A stretch of DNA of 64,000 nt from Paramacrobiotus metropolitanus (taxonomy: Eukaryota > Tardigrada > Eutardigrada > Parachela > Macrobiotidae): positions 62,001 to 126,000 of the forward strand of contig NW_026570271.1 of assembly GCF_019649055.1 (NCBI RefSeq), read 5' to 3'. Below the pieces are notes generated by a model. That model did no database searches and was not told the origin of the DNA. It saw nothing but the letters and a program-made list of their open reading frames with translations. The first letter of the stretch is position 1. Each line of letters starts with the position of its first letter. This document shows, in pieces, positions 41,863-51,264 of the stretch. Made by a program: the position numbers and the translations under genes.

Positions 41863-42756
41863 AATTATTAAAACCATAACTTTCAGTACAATGTTGTAGC
41901 TTTGGTTTCTTGTAGATAGCTTTACCGCACACTAATGGATTATTACAAGCAGTAATATTAAAGGGGACAAATTTTCACATATCCCAATAAAAGACGAAAA
42001 TGACAATGCTGTACGCAGTGCGAATGTGATTTCCGACAGAAAGGAACTTTTGTTAAAGTGCTAAAATAAAAAAAGCGATTAAACTGCAACTTTTAAAACT
42101 AAATATAAAAATGATCTAGTACCATTCATCGTACGGTAATTCGTCCCGGCGAATACGTAACAGAAGTAGAAGTATTACTAAAACTGAATTTTCAAGACAT
42201 TTCTCATGTGGTGATAATGCACTTGTTCAAGTCGATCTCTATCCGAGTACGGCTGATCTTCATGTCGACGATTTCCGGTGGGTGGAACGCTGATGGCACT
42301 AGCTCTCCCTTTGTACACACACTGCACCTGTATATGAGGTCATACTCGTATTAAGGTCATACACGTACAGTACGGTGAGGTATGCGGCCGGGTACTGCAG
42401 CAATTTTAGTACAATTACCGCATAATTATTGCATACAATTATTGCATTACAAAATTGCTTAATGGAATAACCGATACAAAATTAGGGGCAGTTTCTTCCA
42501 TTAATTGACAGTTTATTATTCTAACGGGCACTAAAGAGCTATTGAATTACTGTAATTTCTTAGAAATTAATCTCATGCAACAAACGAAGTAATTAAGATA
42601 AAAATAACAGAAGTAATATTCATCATTGAGCTTATTCACCAATCACCGTAGGATTAATTAAACTGCAACTTTACATAATTTTAACACTTATATAATAATT
42701 TTAATATAATAAATTTAACACACTTATCAATGTTTGTAATCATAATCCGTGTTGTA

Positions 42757-43717
42757 CTGGGTGGCCGAACAAAATGTCGGTCTCCTGTTTTGACTGGCTT
42801 CTCGCGAACCATTTTTCCTACCATAAAGTAACTATGCCATTTTTTCTACCATAAAGTAGCTATGAGCTATGCAGTTCTCGCATTTATTTCAGAAAATTAA
42901 AACATGCTCATTAATTTCGATGTTAATTAAAAATGTGTGGAAATTTATTCTGTCCCAGCTTGCAAACTTTTGAATCTGTTGATATGTTTTTCCAGCACGC
43001 AATATCTTAACTTTTTCTGCTGATTTACTTAGCGAAAACCTTCTGCTTTTTAAAGAAAAAAACTTGTTGGCATGGTGCATGCTCTGAATGAGCTATGCAC
43101 TTCTCGCATTTTATGGCTTTTCGAAAACCTGCAAGTTTTTTGTTTGATTTTTTCGGTTATTTTAGGGAAAAATTTTTGCTGCAAAACAGACTGCAACCAC
43201 ATAAGCTGATTTGGATGATAAATGTAGCTAAATGATTTCTCTTATAGAAATACGATTAAATTTTATCAGTTTCTGAAGCGTCGGAGAGAAATTTATTATT
43301 AACGCACCGGCTAGCTGATTTCACGAGAATCATATGTGAGGGGGTTTGTGCCTACCGCTTCTAGCTCGAACACATCCAGTAAAGGTCACAGTTTTTTACG
43401 AGGAAAAAAACAAAAAAAAACATTTCCCTTACCCGAAATAGTAAAGTCACACCCATGAAAATGCTTCGTCGAATAACGGCGATTTTGAATTCAAAAACGA
43501 CAAATTAGAATTTGGGTTTCCGGGACATCCTTCAACTCCACCCATTTTTTCCAAAGAATGTGCAAGAAATGCAAAGCTTTGTATAATGTTGATTTTTTCT
43601 AGTTATTATATGGAACAAACACTGCTCTTTTAAATGAAATTAGAAAGCTGTCAATTGAAGGCTGGATAGACCCGTAACACTTCAAAAAACAGACCGACAT
43701 TTTGTTCGACCACCCAG
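42757..43717. mobile_element. Mariner/Tc1-like non-autonomous element, 961 bp, TA target duplication
   Basis: The termini CTGGGTGGCCGAACAAAATG (left) and its inverted near-match (CTGGGTGGTCGAACAAAATG) are both flanked by TA (42755-42756 and 43718-43719), the target used by Tc1/mariner elements. Matching arms extend about 30 bases. Inside, a TACCATAAAGTA block and a CTATGCA.TTCTCGCATTT block are each duplicated. No transposase frame is recognisable, so it would move only with help in trans. Confidence 0.75.
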
Positions 43718-45239
43718 TATACCACACAACTCCGAACGCTTGCCCGGTGTTCATCCAAAATGTCCAGCATCGGTACATTTCCAAGCGTTACTCATTTTCG
43801 ACAGATTAACGCAAACAAAATCAGTAATATTTCGGAACATACAGTTAATAAAATTGTTCGTAGTATGTTGGCAGTTGTAAGTGTCAGCTTTTCGTCTACG
43901 TAACAACGATGGCTGAAGGCAGAACAGTAATTTTAAGTTCAAAATGATTAGCGTTTGATGTTTGAATGGTAACTACCAAAATATGTAATGTTGTGTCTCT
44001 ATGTGCAGTTGTGCACTGAACTTTGGTCCGGCGAAAGAGAAGGTCGATGCTGTTGCGAAGCTGCAGCGTTGCACGAACCAAGAGCGCCTTATACAAATTT
44101 CATAAACATACGCACACACTCATAACACAAGTGCATGTGCCAAATGCCTTTTTGCAAGCAACTGTTCTTATCATTGCATAATAATGTTTTCCAAACGTTT
44201 CGTTTCGTTTTCCATAATGTTCCATTGCATTTTGTTTTCCAAACAACAGATACCGCAGACCTTTAATTATCAATCATGTCAAGTTTAACGTATGCAGTCA
44301 AAGACAGTCAATAAGCGTTGGATTTAAGTCGATATTTTCTGTTTTCGATGAGTGCCGTTTTACTTTGTGCCGGTTGTAGTAATCCTGCACATGTAAACAT
44401 TCATACAAGATTTATTGAAATGTAAGTGCTCATTTGAACATGTGTAGTTAAAACTTAAAAGCAATTCGCATATACTGGTATGCAAATGATGCCGCTAAAT
44501 TAGCGGCGCTAATTACGAAATTTGAACGATGATGATGACAAATTGACAACTAAAAGTTAACTTTATTTTTTACAGGTCTGTTTGGTGTAGAATAACCGAA
44601 TAACGGGTGTTTTTCGGATTTTCAGTGATCACATCAGTCTTATCGTGAGCGCCTATTGCCGGGATATTTACCTGCATTTTTTAATTATGCAACTGTGTTA
44701 AGAGCGGCATCGTTCTGACCTGCTTTGTGTGGAAATGCTTGAGTGGTTGTAATTTTTACCGTGACGTGTACCATCGCGTAAGGTACAGACAATGCGGAAT
44801 AAGCCCGATGTTAAAATGAAAATTTTTACTACTGGTCATTATTGCAGCGACTTTTGACTGGGCTCCAACCGGTGTCCATTAGGCGATGAGGTATTTTGCA
44901 TTACAGTATTAAGCGTACACCGTCCATGCCAAATTATTGCAAATCGAAACGCAAGGCAGTGCTTCGTGAATCGGCGTGGTTTGGAGCTTAGCACAATTTT
45001 CGAATTCATTCTTTTTGCAGCACCATTACGCATTAATTGCTGATCGAGCTATTCGTGCCGGTGGTGTAATTCGCTGAGAAAATTAATAGGGTCTTGTAAC
45101 TCTTGTCCATGTACGGGTTTAGATATTAGCACCTATTAATGCACCTGATACCATCGCAATTTTATTAATTTTTGCAACTTGTACAATGGAGGTACCGTCA
45201 ATATTTTCTACTTATTTATTAACCGCTGTGCCCCGTGTT
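43718..45239. other. AT-rich DNA inside the 41.7-45.4 kb inverted-repeat pair; no gene
   Basis: Only short frames without motifs or splice support. The mariner-like element ends at its left edge. Nothing else recognised. Confidence 0.4.
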
Positions 45240-45410
45240 TTCTGGCATATGCCATATTTTATTGCGTGCCAGAGGGATAACATACCAGGTTTTATGCCTT
45301 GCCATGCCAGTGGCAACGCCAGAGGCACTTGCCAGTGCCAGGTTTTACACCCTGCCCTACTCAAAGTCTGACTCTGACTGTTCAAACTCTGACTCTGACT
45401 CTGACTGAAT
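45240..45410 (-). repeat. Inverted-repeat pair, right member
   Basis: Inverted copy of 41703-41862, with an extended CTGACT simple-repeat edge facing outward as in the left member. The pair could be terminal repeats of a 3.7 kb element or two separate insertions. Confidence 0.8.
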
Positions 45411-45644
45411 ACGTTTATTGCATGCCGCAAATTCCGAAAACTGCAGATATTTTATCGACACCATTGAAAACCAGTTAAACCACTACAATAACAATAACAA
45501 GATGATAAGCTGGGCAAACAGCAAGCACTATTTCGTGAACTCCCGGTCCATAATCAGTAGAGTGAGTATTGTTACTGTTTAGAAGAATATGTAAATCATG
45601 CGTTACAGTTGCAGTAAAAAAAAACATAATTCGATTGGCACAAG

Positions 45645-46246
45645 TCAGTCGATAGTTTTGACAGAATGCATGCCACTGGCTTGCAGCGTACTTTGGTACT
45701 TCACAATATGCTTGCCCATCGTTTCCGGTTGGCGGGTTTTGAACTTGCATCCTGTACAATATAGAAAAATCCCGGAGGCAAAAAACTCTGTGCGTGCTCC
45801 TTGTCTGCCATACGTAACAGGAATGCGTTCTCTTCCACGCAGGATAAGCGACAAATCTCACACTGATATCTTGCGCGAACACTGCTCGTAGTCGCATCTG
45901 GTGAAAGCGACAACATTTCTAAAGCCCTTCCCATGGTTAGGCCAGGCAAAGTACTGCAAGTTGGATGCACTGTAATTTCGCTGGAGGGAAATTGTATGGT
46001 GTCAGTTCCCATATTTACGCCAACTTCTGGAATATCCTCGGACGAATGATCTGGCTGTTGGGGACCCTTACTTGAAATGCAACCAAGTCGAGGCGGTTCT
46101 ACGATCGGGGCCACCCAAGTTGGATCTTCGACTGTCTCCCACCGCTGCTGCCCGTTATCAAAAGGCCCTTCCTTTTCGAACGGCCAGAATGTGAATACCG
46201 GTGTAAAGCAGGTCTCACTGTCGCGAAATGCTGTCTTACGTTGAGT
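45645..46246 (-). pseudogene. Locus 3 terminal exon: zinc-finger module with frameshift
   Basis: Acceptor GTGTACAG at 46247, phase 0, starting TQRKTAFRD; the stop that fits the paralogues is at 45645. It is closest to the locus 1 exon. Finger 1 (YQCEICRLSCVEENAF) has Arg in place of the first His. Two extra bases between the fingers, beside a run of T, shift the frame, while finger 2 (CTGCKFKTRQPETMGKHIV) continues open in the next frame. Decay or an assembly error are both possible. Similarity to locus 1 continues past the stop, so the duplication included 3' untranslated sequence. Confidence 0.65.
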
Positions 46247-46530
46247 CTGTACACAGGCAGCATCTTCAAATAAAGGTAAAAATTATGGCTTACAATTTTA
46301 TACGGCTTAACGGTGTTAAGAAATGTGCGAGTCATAAACCGCCAAAGCAACTGTTCATCTTGACTGGACACCTACATTCTGCTGACTGCCGAAAACTGTA
46401 CCCGGTAAATTGTATAATTGTGTAAACGATATATCGCTTTTGAGCGGAAACGTACAAACTAGTATCCTGTGAGCGAATTAACCTCATGCAACGAAGACAT
46501 ACTGTAATTTGACACCTTGCGAGACCTTAC

Positions 46531-46961
46531 ATTACTGAGCTGGCCGACTGAAAATACTTCCTCGTTGTTGTTGTCTTTCTTTTCTGCAACTCTACCGTCA
46601 TCTTGCTTGGATTCGGCGTCGGAGAGGAAGCAAACATCGAGATGCTGTTTCATTGCATCATAAAAACATCCCTTTTGGGGCAGTTTTGGAAAGGTGGATT
46701 GCATTTCTCGATATCGACGGCTTTCCCTGTTCGCAATCTCCTGTGATTGTGGTGCGGTGTTGTCTGCGGATATAGTCGGCATATGGGTAGCTGTATTCGC
46801 AGAATCTCCCGGTTCTGTGTATGGTTCACACGAAATATTTTCCGGTAGTTCCGATGCTACGTGATCGTCCTCAGGCGCAGCGTTTTGTTGGTAAAGCCGC
46901 ACGCCGAAATAATCATCGAGTGAAAGCCAACGGTTATCCGCACACATTGAAGCCGTAGCTT
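46531..46961 (-). CDS. Locus 3 combined FDDYFG / YDAMKQH exon
   Basis: Acceptor ATTTTACAG at 46962; donor AGTAAT|GTAAGG at 46531. Phase 1 in, phase 0 out, 431 bases, open throughout. It begins ATASMCADNRWLSLDDYFG, matching the start of the locus 2 terminal exon, and ends with the helical signature KGCFYDAMKQHLDVCFL and VGQLSN. The exon therefore joins two modules that are separate elsewhere and ends in the phase needed for the zinc-finger exon at 46246. There is no lesion in it. The role is unknown. Confidence 0.7.
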
Positions 46962-47534
46962 CTGTAAAATAATCGTTCGTTATATACAGTATAATTAATA
47001 TTTCTAGGCCAAACGGACATCGTCAATAATTCAAATTGGTTACATCAGGGCTTATTTTAATCAACCACTGGAAGTTTTTTGCAATTTACGTCATTATTTT
47101 AATGAATCCGCCTGGTAAACTTGCACCTCTGCCAGATTCGGTCACTGTCGAGCACCGCACACGTTGTACACCGAACAGCGGACAGTATGTATGACCTTTT
47201 CCGTACACCTGACTGTGGGGCGCATGTTGATAGGACCGGCAAAGTAATCATGGAAGATAACATAGCCCCCTTTAATTCGAGGCACTGTACTGCTGCCAAG
47301 CACTTGTCCATTTATTTCACGGAGCCGGCGCAGGTACGCTGTAAGAACGTGTTCATGATTCAGAAACATGGCTTTCGATCTGTGAGCCATGTACTGTGAG
47401 CCATTCAACCAATTCACGTTTAAACACGCACTAGCTGCAAGCCGCGTATGTGGATGGTGAATGGGCTCGTACAAGTGCGTGTGGCTGCACTGTACAAATT
47501 TCCTTCAAGTGCAGGGTTAGGGTACAGTAAGTAA
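46962..47534. other. Locus 3 intron DNA; no separate gene recognised
   Basis: Overlapping frames on both strands around 47099-47474 are of similar length and share no motif with the cluster or with known families, so none is called. Confidence 0.35.
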
Positions 47535-47965
47535 ATCGTGAATAGCGAATTTTAGATTTCACAAAACAAGTTACGTCCAGTTCGACGTTCGGGTAGAAGT
47601 TGGCGTTACGGGTTGATTTACGTCCGTTCGCGACGTAAGGCGCCGTAACCCAACGTCGTTGGCTGACGCGTAAAAACTGTCTGCCTTACGTGGATCTGTG
47701 CAACGGCTCAGCCATATGTTAGAGCGACAAGCCAGCGCATGCTGCCTGTGGATCTTTTTTATGTGCTCTAACCGCCTCCCCGAAAGCAGGTTGGTCACGC
47801 TCTCGGCACTCTCGATTCGATTTATTTTTCAGCTGTACGTCACTGCAAGTGTGCATCCGTACAAGCATTTTAAACGCTGTTAAGTCTGCTAACGTACTGT
47901 TTATCTGACGCGGTAGTTTCTAGTGAACGGAGCCTAAACCATGTGAAATATAAAATTCCCTAATG
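47535..47965 (+). repeat. Dispersed repeat, copy 2 (longer form)
   Basis: Shares ordered blocks with 32845-33090 but holds an extra segment (about 47575-47770). That segment contains an inverted pair, GTTGGCGTTACGGGTTGATTTACGTCC against GACGTAAGG.GCCGTAACCCAACG with a short centre. Confidence 0.7.
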
Positions 47966-48047
47966 GCTCATAGAAACGTTCGTCTGCCCGCACTGCGAAA
48001 TAAATGGGCAAGTGTAAGGTAAACAGTACAGTAAACAAAATACATAC

Positions 48048-48420
48048 CTTTCTGGCTCTCGATGGCGCCGCAGCCGTCAATTTTAGTGATTTTCCCAGCT
48101 TCTGCTGATCCATTATCAGAGTGTCCAGAGATAACCTCGACAGCGCAGGTGTCATTTGGTAAGGAACTTGCGTCAGCCTTCCTGCTTTCGCCGCTGAGTG
48201 AATCCTTCTTCTGTAAGGTCACATTCTGTTGTTGGCGGTCCTCAGATGGCATCCGCTCAGGGTGGGGCGAAGTCGAGAGCAACCCCGTAATGTTGTGATC
48301 TAAGGCTGCTTCCGATGTCTGCTGCTCGATGTTATCGACGTCTTCAGCTTCCAGCCAGCCTAATGTAGCTACCGGAGTTACGCATGTGTCATTGTCAAGT
48401 GCTGCAGTGGAAGTTTGAGC
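48048..48420 (-). CDS. Locus 3 linker exon (DTC / SPHPERMPS module)
   Basis: Acceptor GTTTATAG at 48421, phase 0 (AQTSTAALDNDTC); donor AAAG|GTATGT at 48048, phase 1; 373 bases, open. The protein is acidic and Ser/Asp/Glu-rich, without a known domain and probably disordered. Its start resembles the start of the zinc-finger exons of loci 1 and 3 (AQ.STAL.D), and its middle resembles the locus 2 linker exon. G plus the AA of the exon at 46961 restores a normal codon, so this junction works. Confidence 0.65.
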
Positions 48421-48610
48421 CTATAAACGTGAAGAATATTTCAAAACAAAAGCACGATTGCTGTACAGTTTCGTTTGGCTTTACATGGGCAGCCCATAAC
48501 AGCTGAATAAACATCATCGCTGTGTTTTATTCCTGGTTAAAGATGTTAATTTTGCAGCCTTTCGGTAAAAAGCAAGCGAATAAACAGCTGGGACACTGTA
48601 ACGGACTTAC

Positions 48611-48964
48611 ACAAGGCAGCTGAAAAATCGCCGGTGATTCTCTGCTGCGGATATCCCGCTCAACAGCATCGCTGCCGGCACGGGTGTATTTTGACCGCAA
48701 ATAGACATCAATGTGCTGCCTTATTGATGCACAGGAGTATCTGGGTTTGCGAAATTTCGATACAACGCACTGCAGGAAGTGGCTGTCGTCAAATTTCGTA
48801 TCGATGCGGAGCCCTTGCGTGATCGGGATCGACAAAGTCGGTGACGTATTAGCGGACGATTCGACCGACGGTTCGCTGTCCGTTACGTTATGCTGACGTT
48901 TTGGAGCACTCATACCAGCTTCGCTATCGTACGGTTGCGGCCGCTGGGTGTCCAGAAGCAGCAT
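48611..48964 (-). CDS. Locus 3 YExxxQH-type exon
   Basis: Donor TGT|GTAAGT at 48611, phase 0 out. Open from an ATG at 48964 (MLLLDTQRPQPYDSEAG). No acceptor with the expected phase was found upstream because an in-frame stop precedes the ATG. This may therefore be an alternative first exon, or the acceptor may be non-standard. It carries the family helical segment YSCASIRQHIDVYLRSKY and ends SPAIFQLPC. A basic SAPKRQHNV stretch lies near the start. The function is unknown. Confidence 0.55.
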
Positions 48965-49129
48965 GGTGTAGCAGTACAGTATTTAAATAAATACTAGTAA
49001 AGTTACTTCGGTAAACGCAGGATCAGCCGTCATTCAACCAGAAGAAAAGAAGACGCGGTTATACCTTTACTTAAACGGTCGGCACATCTTCGAACCTATT
49101 GCTTTTGAGACAATGGGCCCGTGAGGACC

Positions 49130-49338
49130 TTTGGCCCATCGCCATCATAAAAGAATCGGGAAAGCATTTACGGACTAATTCAGGAGAAGCCCGCTCACGC
49201 GAATTTCTTCGGCAGCGACTGTCTCTAGAGATACAGCGGGGTAATGCCGCTTCTGTTATGGGTACCGTTGAGAAAGCGAAATGTTTAATGAACTCTTGTT
49301 TCTTTAAATGTTCTTGGAACTTGTTAGTGAAGCTTTGA
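49130..49338 (+). pseudogene. Partial copy of the plus-strand GNAASV exon
   Basis: It encodes SGEARSREFLRQRLSLEIQR followed by GNAASVMGTV, clearly homologous to 62415-62639 on the same strand. It lies antisense within the intron between the FDD and YExxxQH exons of locus 3, with AATAAA soon after. Upstream similarity fades before 49130, and no acceptor is obvious, so it looks like a truncated duplicate. Confidence 0.55.
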
Positions 49339-49428
49339 ATTAATAAAAACGCAATACTTGTATACCTCACAGAGCGTTTTATTCGAGTACTATGCAGCAA
49401 TGGTTGATAACGACAAAATATATCATAC

Positions 49429-49772
49429 CGGTCTGGCTACCCGTGCTTTCGTTCAGTTCACGAGGTCCGGGTGTCTTTTCTCTCTCACTGCGATTAATCG
49501 GTGGACATAAATTTGGTGAGGCCTGTGGAGTAAATCCACTCAGACGTTTCGAAGCCTTGGCAGGCTTAGAGGTCGAAGCACTGGCTGGTGTTGGTGCATC
49601 ACCCAGCTGGCGTTGTGGCCGGATTTGGTGATACGGCGGGCACGTTTCGCCGTTTTACCCGCGATCCTGGCTGTATTGGTTAGGTTACATTTTCCTCCGA
49701 GAAAATCATCAGAAGAATTACGTTGCTGCTCGCCATGACTGCTGACTTCAGGAGAATTATGGCTGTCTGTTT
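49429..49772 (-). pseudogene. Locus 3 FDDFLGGK exon, one-base deletion
   Basis: Acceptor AAATTTCAG at 49773; donor ACCG|GTATGA at 49429, phase 1 in and out. It starts TDSHNSPEVSSHGEQQRN and continues SSDDFLGGKCNLTNTARIAG, aligned to the other FDD exons. One C is missing from a CCC run at the GHNA/QLGDAP position compared with the 55 kb paralogue. Past that, the other frame continues QLGDAPTPASASTSKPAK to the donor. The total of 344 bases is one short of the symmetric length. Real decay or a homopolymer assembly error would look the same. Confidence 0.65.
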
Positions 49773-50156
49773 CTGAAATTTACAAACAAGTTTTCGAATC
49801 CAGTTCACCATAACATAAAGCACATCTACTCAGGCAGAAATTTCTACTTCAATAACTGGTTGCCATAAGATTAACTTTATCCTACTCTTATAGAAACGGC
49901 AGCTATGCATGGTAGCGTTACTTCCGGTTGTACTCAAAACTCGGTTTGCTCGCATGAGTTACGCAACTTGTTGCGCAATTCGGGTGAATGACGGCGGGCA
50001 ACGTTTCCGTAACTGTCAAAGGGCTAAGGTCTGAGAAGTATGTAAGTCCCAGTACATTAGAACCCGTACACTTCCGCTGCAGGTGTTCGCGCACTGTGTA
50101 TTGTTTTATTCTGCTTCAACATTAGAACGCTTCGAAAAGCGCGTTAACCCACTTAC

Positions 50157-51264
50157 CGATTTGGGTTTTCTCGGAATCCCGATTTCCGACTCCCTTTGCA
50201 ACATCATGCGTAGCCAGTTGCATACCAGCCGCATCTTCTTCACGGTGGAAATCCGTAGGAGTGTGTCCACAACCAAAACAGCCGTTATGTCTCCGTTTGC
50301 AGCCTGAAGGTCGGGGCCTGACCGTCAGTAACCGGGCCGACTTTCGGCGCGGGGCGGCAGATTCGTTAGCGGCGGAATCCGTAACATCTGGTCGATGTGC
50401 TGATGGACCTTGATGTAGCCCATTTGGTCGGCACTCATGAACTGTGTTGTTACCGTCGCCATCGTTACCCCTCGACGTCCTAACTAGATGTACCTTATCG
50501 TCACAATGAGAATTCGGTCCGTGAGAAACACGCTTCAGGGCTCTCGCCACCTGCGTACAGGATTTTTGCGCGGCACCTTTAAAAATTTGTTAAATCGATT
50601 CAGAATTCATTTTAAGTTGTTTCGATATGGACATCCATGACAATCCCTCAGCACGAAGTCGAAGAACAGTTGCACGACTGTGCTCGTAATTTTGTCGGGT
50701 GCGTTCCCGAAATGTAACCCCATTCATCGCCAACAGCATTTTAAGATCGTTTACCGACAGACCGAACTTCTCCCGGATGTAGGGCCCATTGTGGCCTTCT
50801 TCGAAGCAGTTAATTATCTCTTTCTGCTTCTGACAGGCAGGAAGTCTATCGGGCGCGGAAAAACTGAATCCCTTACACTGAACTACAGCGTCTGCGGCAT
50901 CAGCTGCTACGTTAACCTCGCGTATAATGTCCGCTTTTGAATAACCTCGATAGAATAATTGCATGATGGTTTTCTTTTGCTCCTCAGTAAGACCGGTCAT
51001 TCGCCGCATTCTGTTCACGGTCGTCGCGCCTATGTTGAACTGTTTCCCAGTTTGTTCTGCACTGGATCTTCTTTGGCATGCAAGTAGCAAGATCTCTTGT
51101 TTCTGCTCTTCAATCCGCTTCGCTTGAAATGGACAGAATATTTTTTCTTCCTTGAGAAAGGTCCTCAGTGAAATTAGGCTGATGCCCACGCGCTCCGCGA
51201 TTTGCTGCCGTGTGGAGCCAGCACTGCATAGTTCACGGATGAGCTGTCTTCTTTTCTCGTCCAT
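50157..51264 (-). pseudogene. Locus 3 helix-turn-helix array exon with CFGC motif, one in-frame stop
   Basis: It starts at ATG 51264 (MDEKRRQLIRELCSAG) and ends at donor ATCG|GTAAGT (50157), phase 1. Five helix-turn-helix units are visible: GSTRQQIAERVGISLISLRT, RRSSAEQTGKQFNIGATTV, GYSKADIIREVNVAADA, GHNGPYIREKFGLSVNDLK, GLSWMSISKQLKMNSES. The Cys/His cluster GCKRRHNGCFGCGHTPTDFH follows. A single TAA (50590-50592) interrupts an otherwise open exon in an unchanged frame, at the position where the locus 4 paralogue has Trp. It is the best-preserved copy of the array. DNA binding is inferred from the fold pattern. Confidence 0.75.

Noticed and set aside
43599-43784. 61-codon frame containing GWSNKMSVCFLKCYG
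   Set aside because: It is a translation of the mariner-like terminal repeat.
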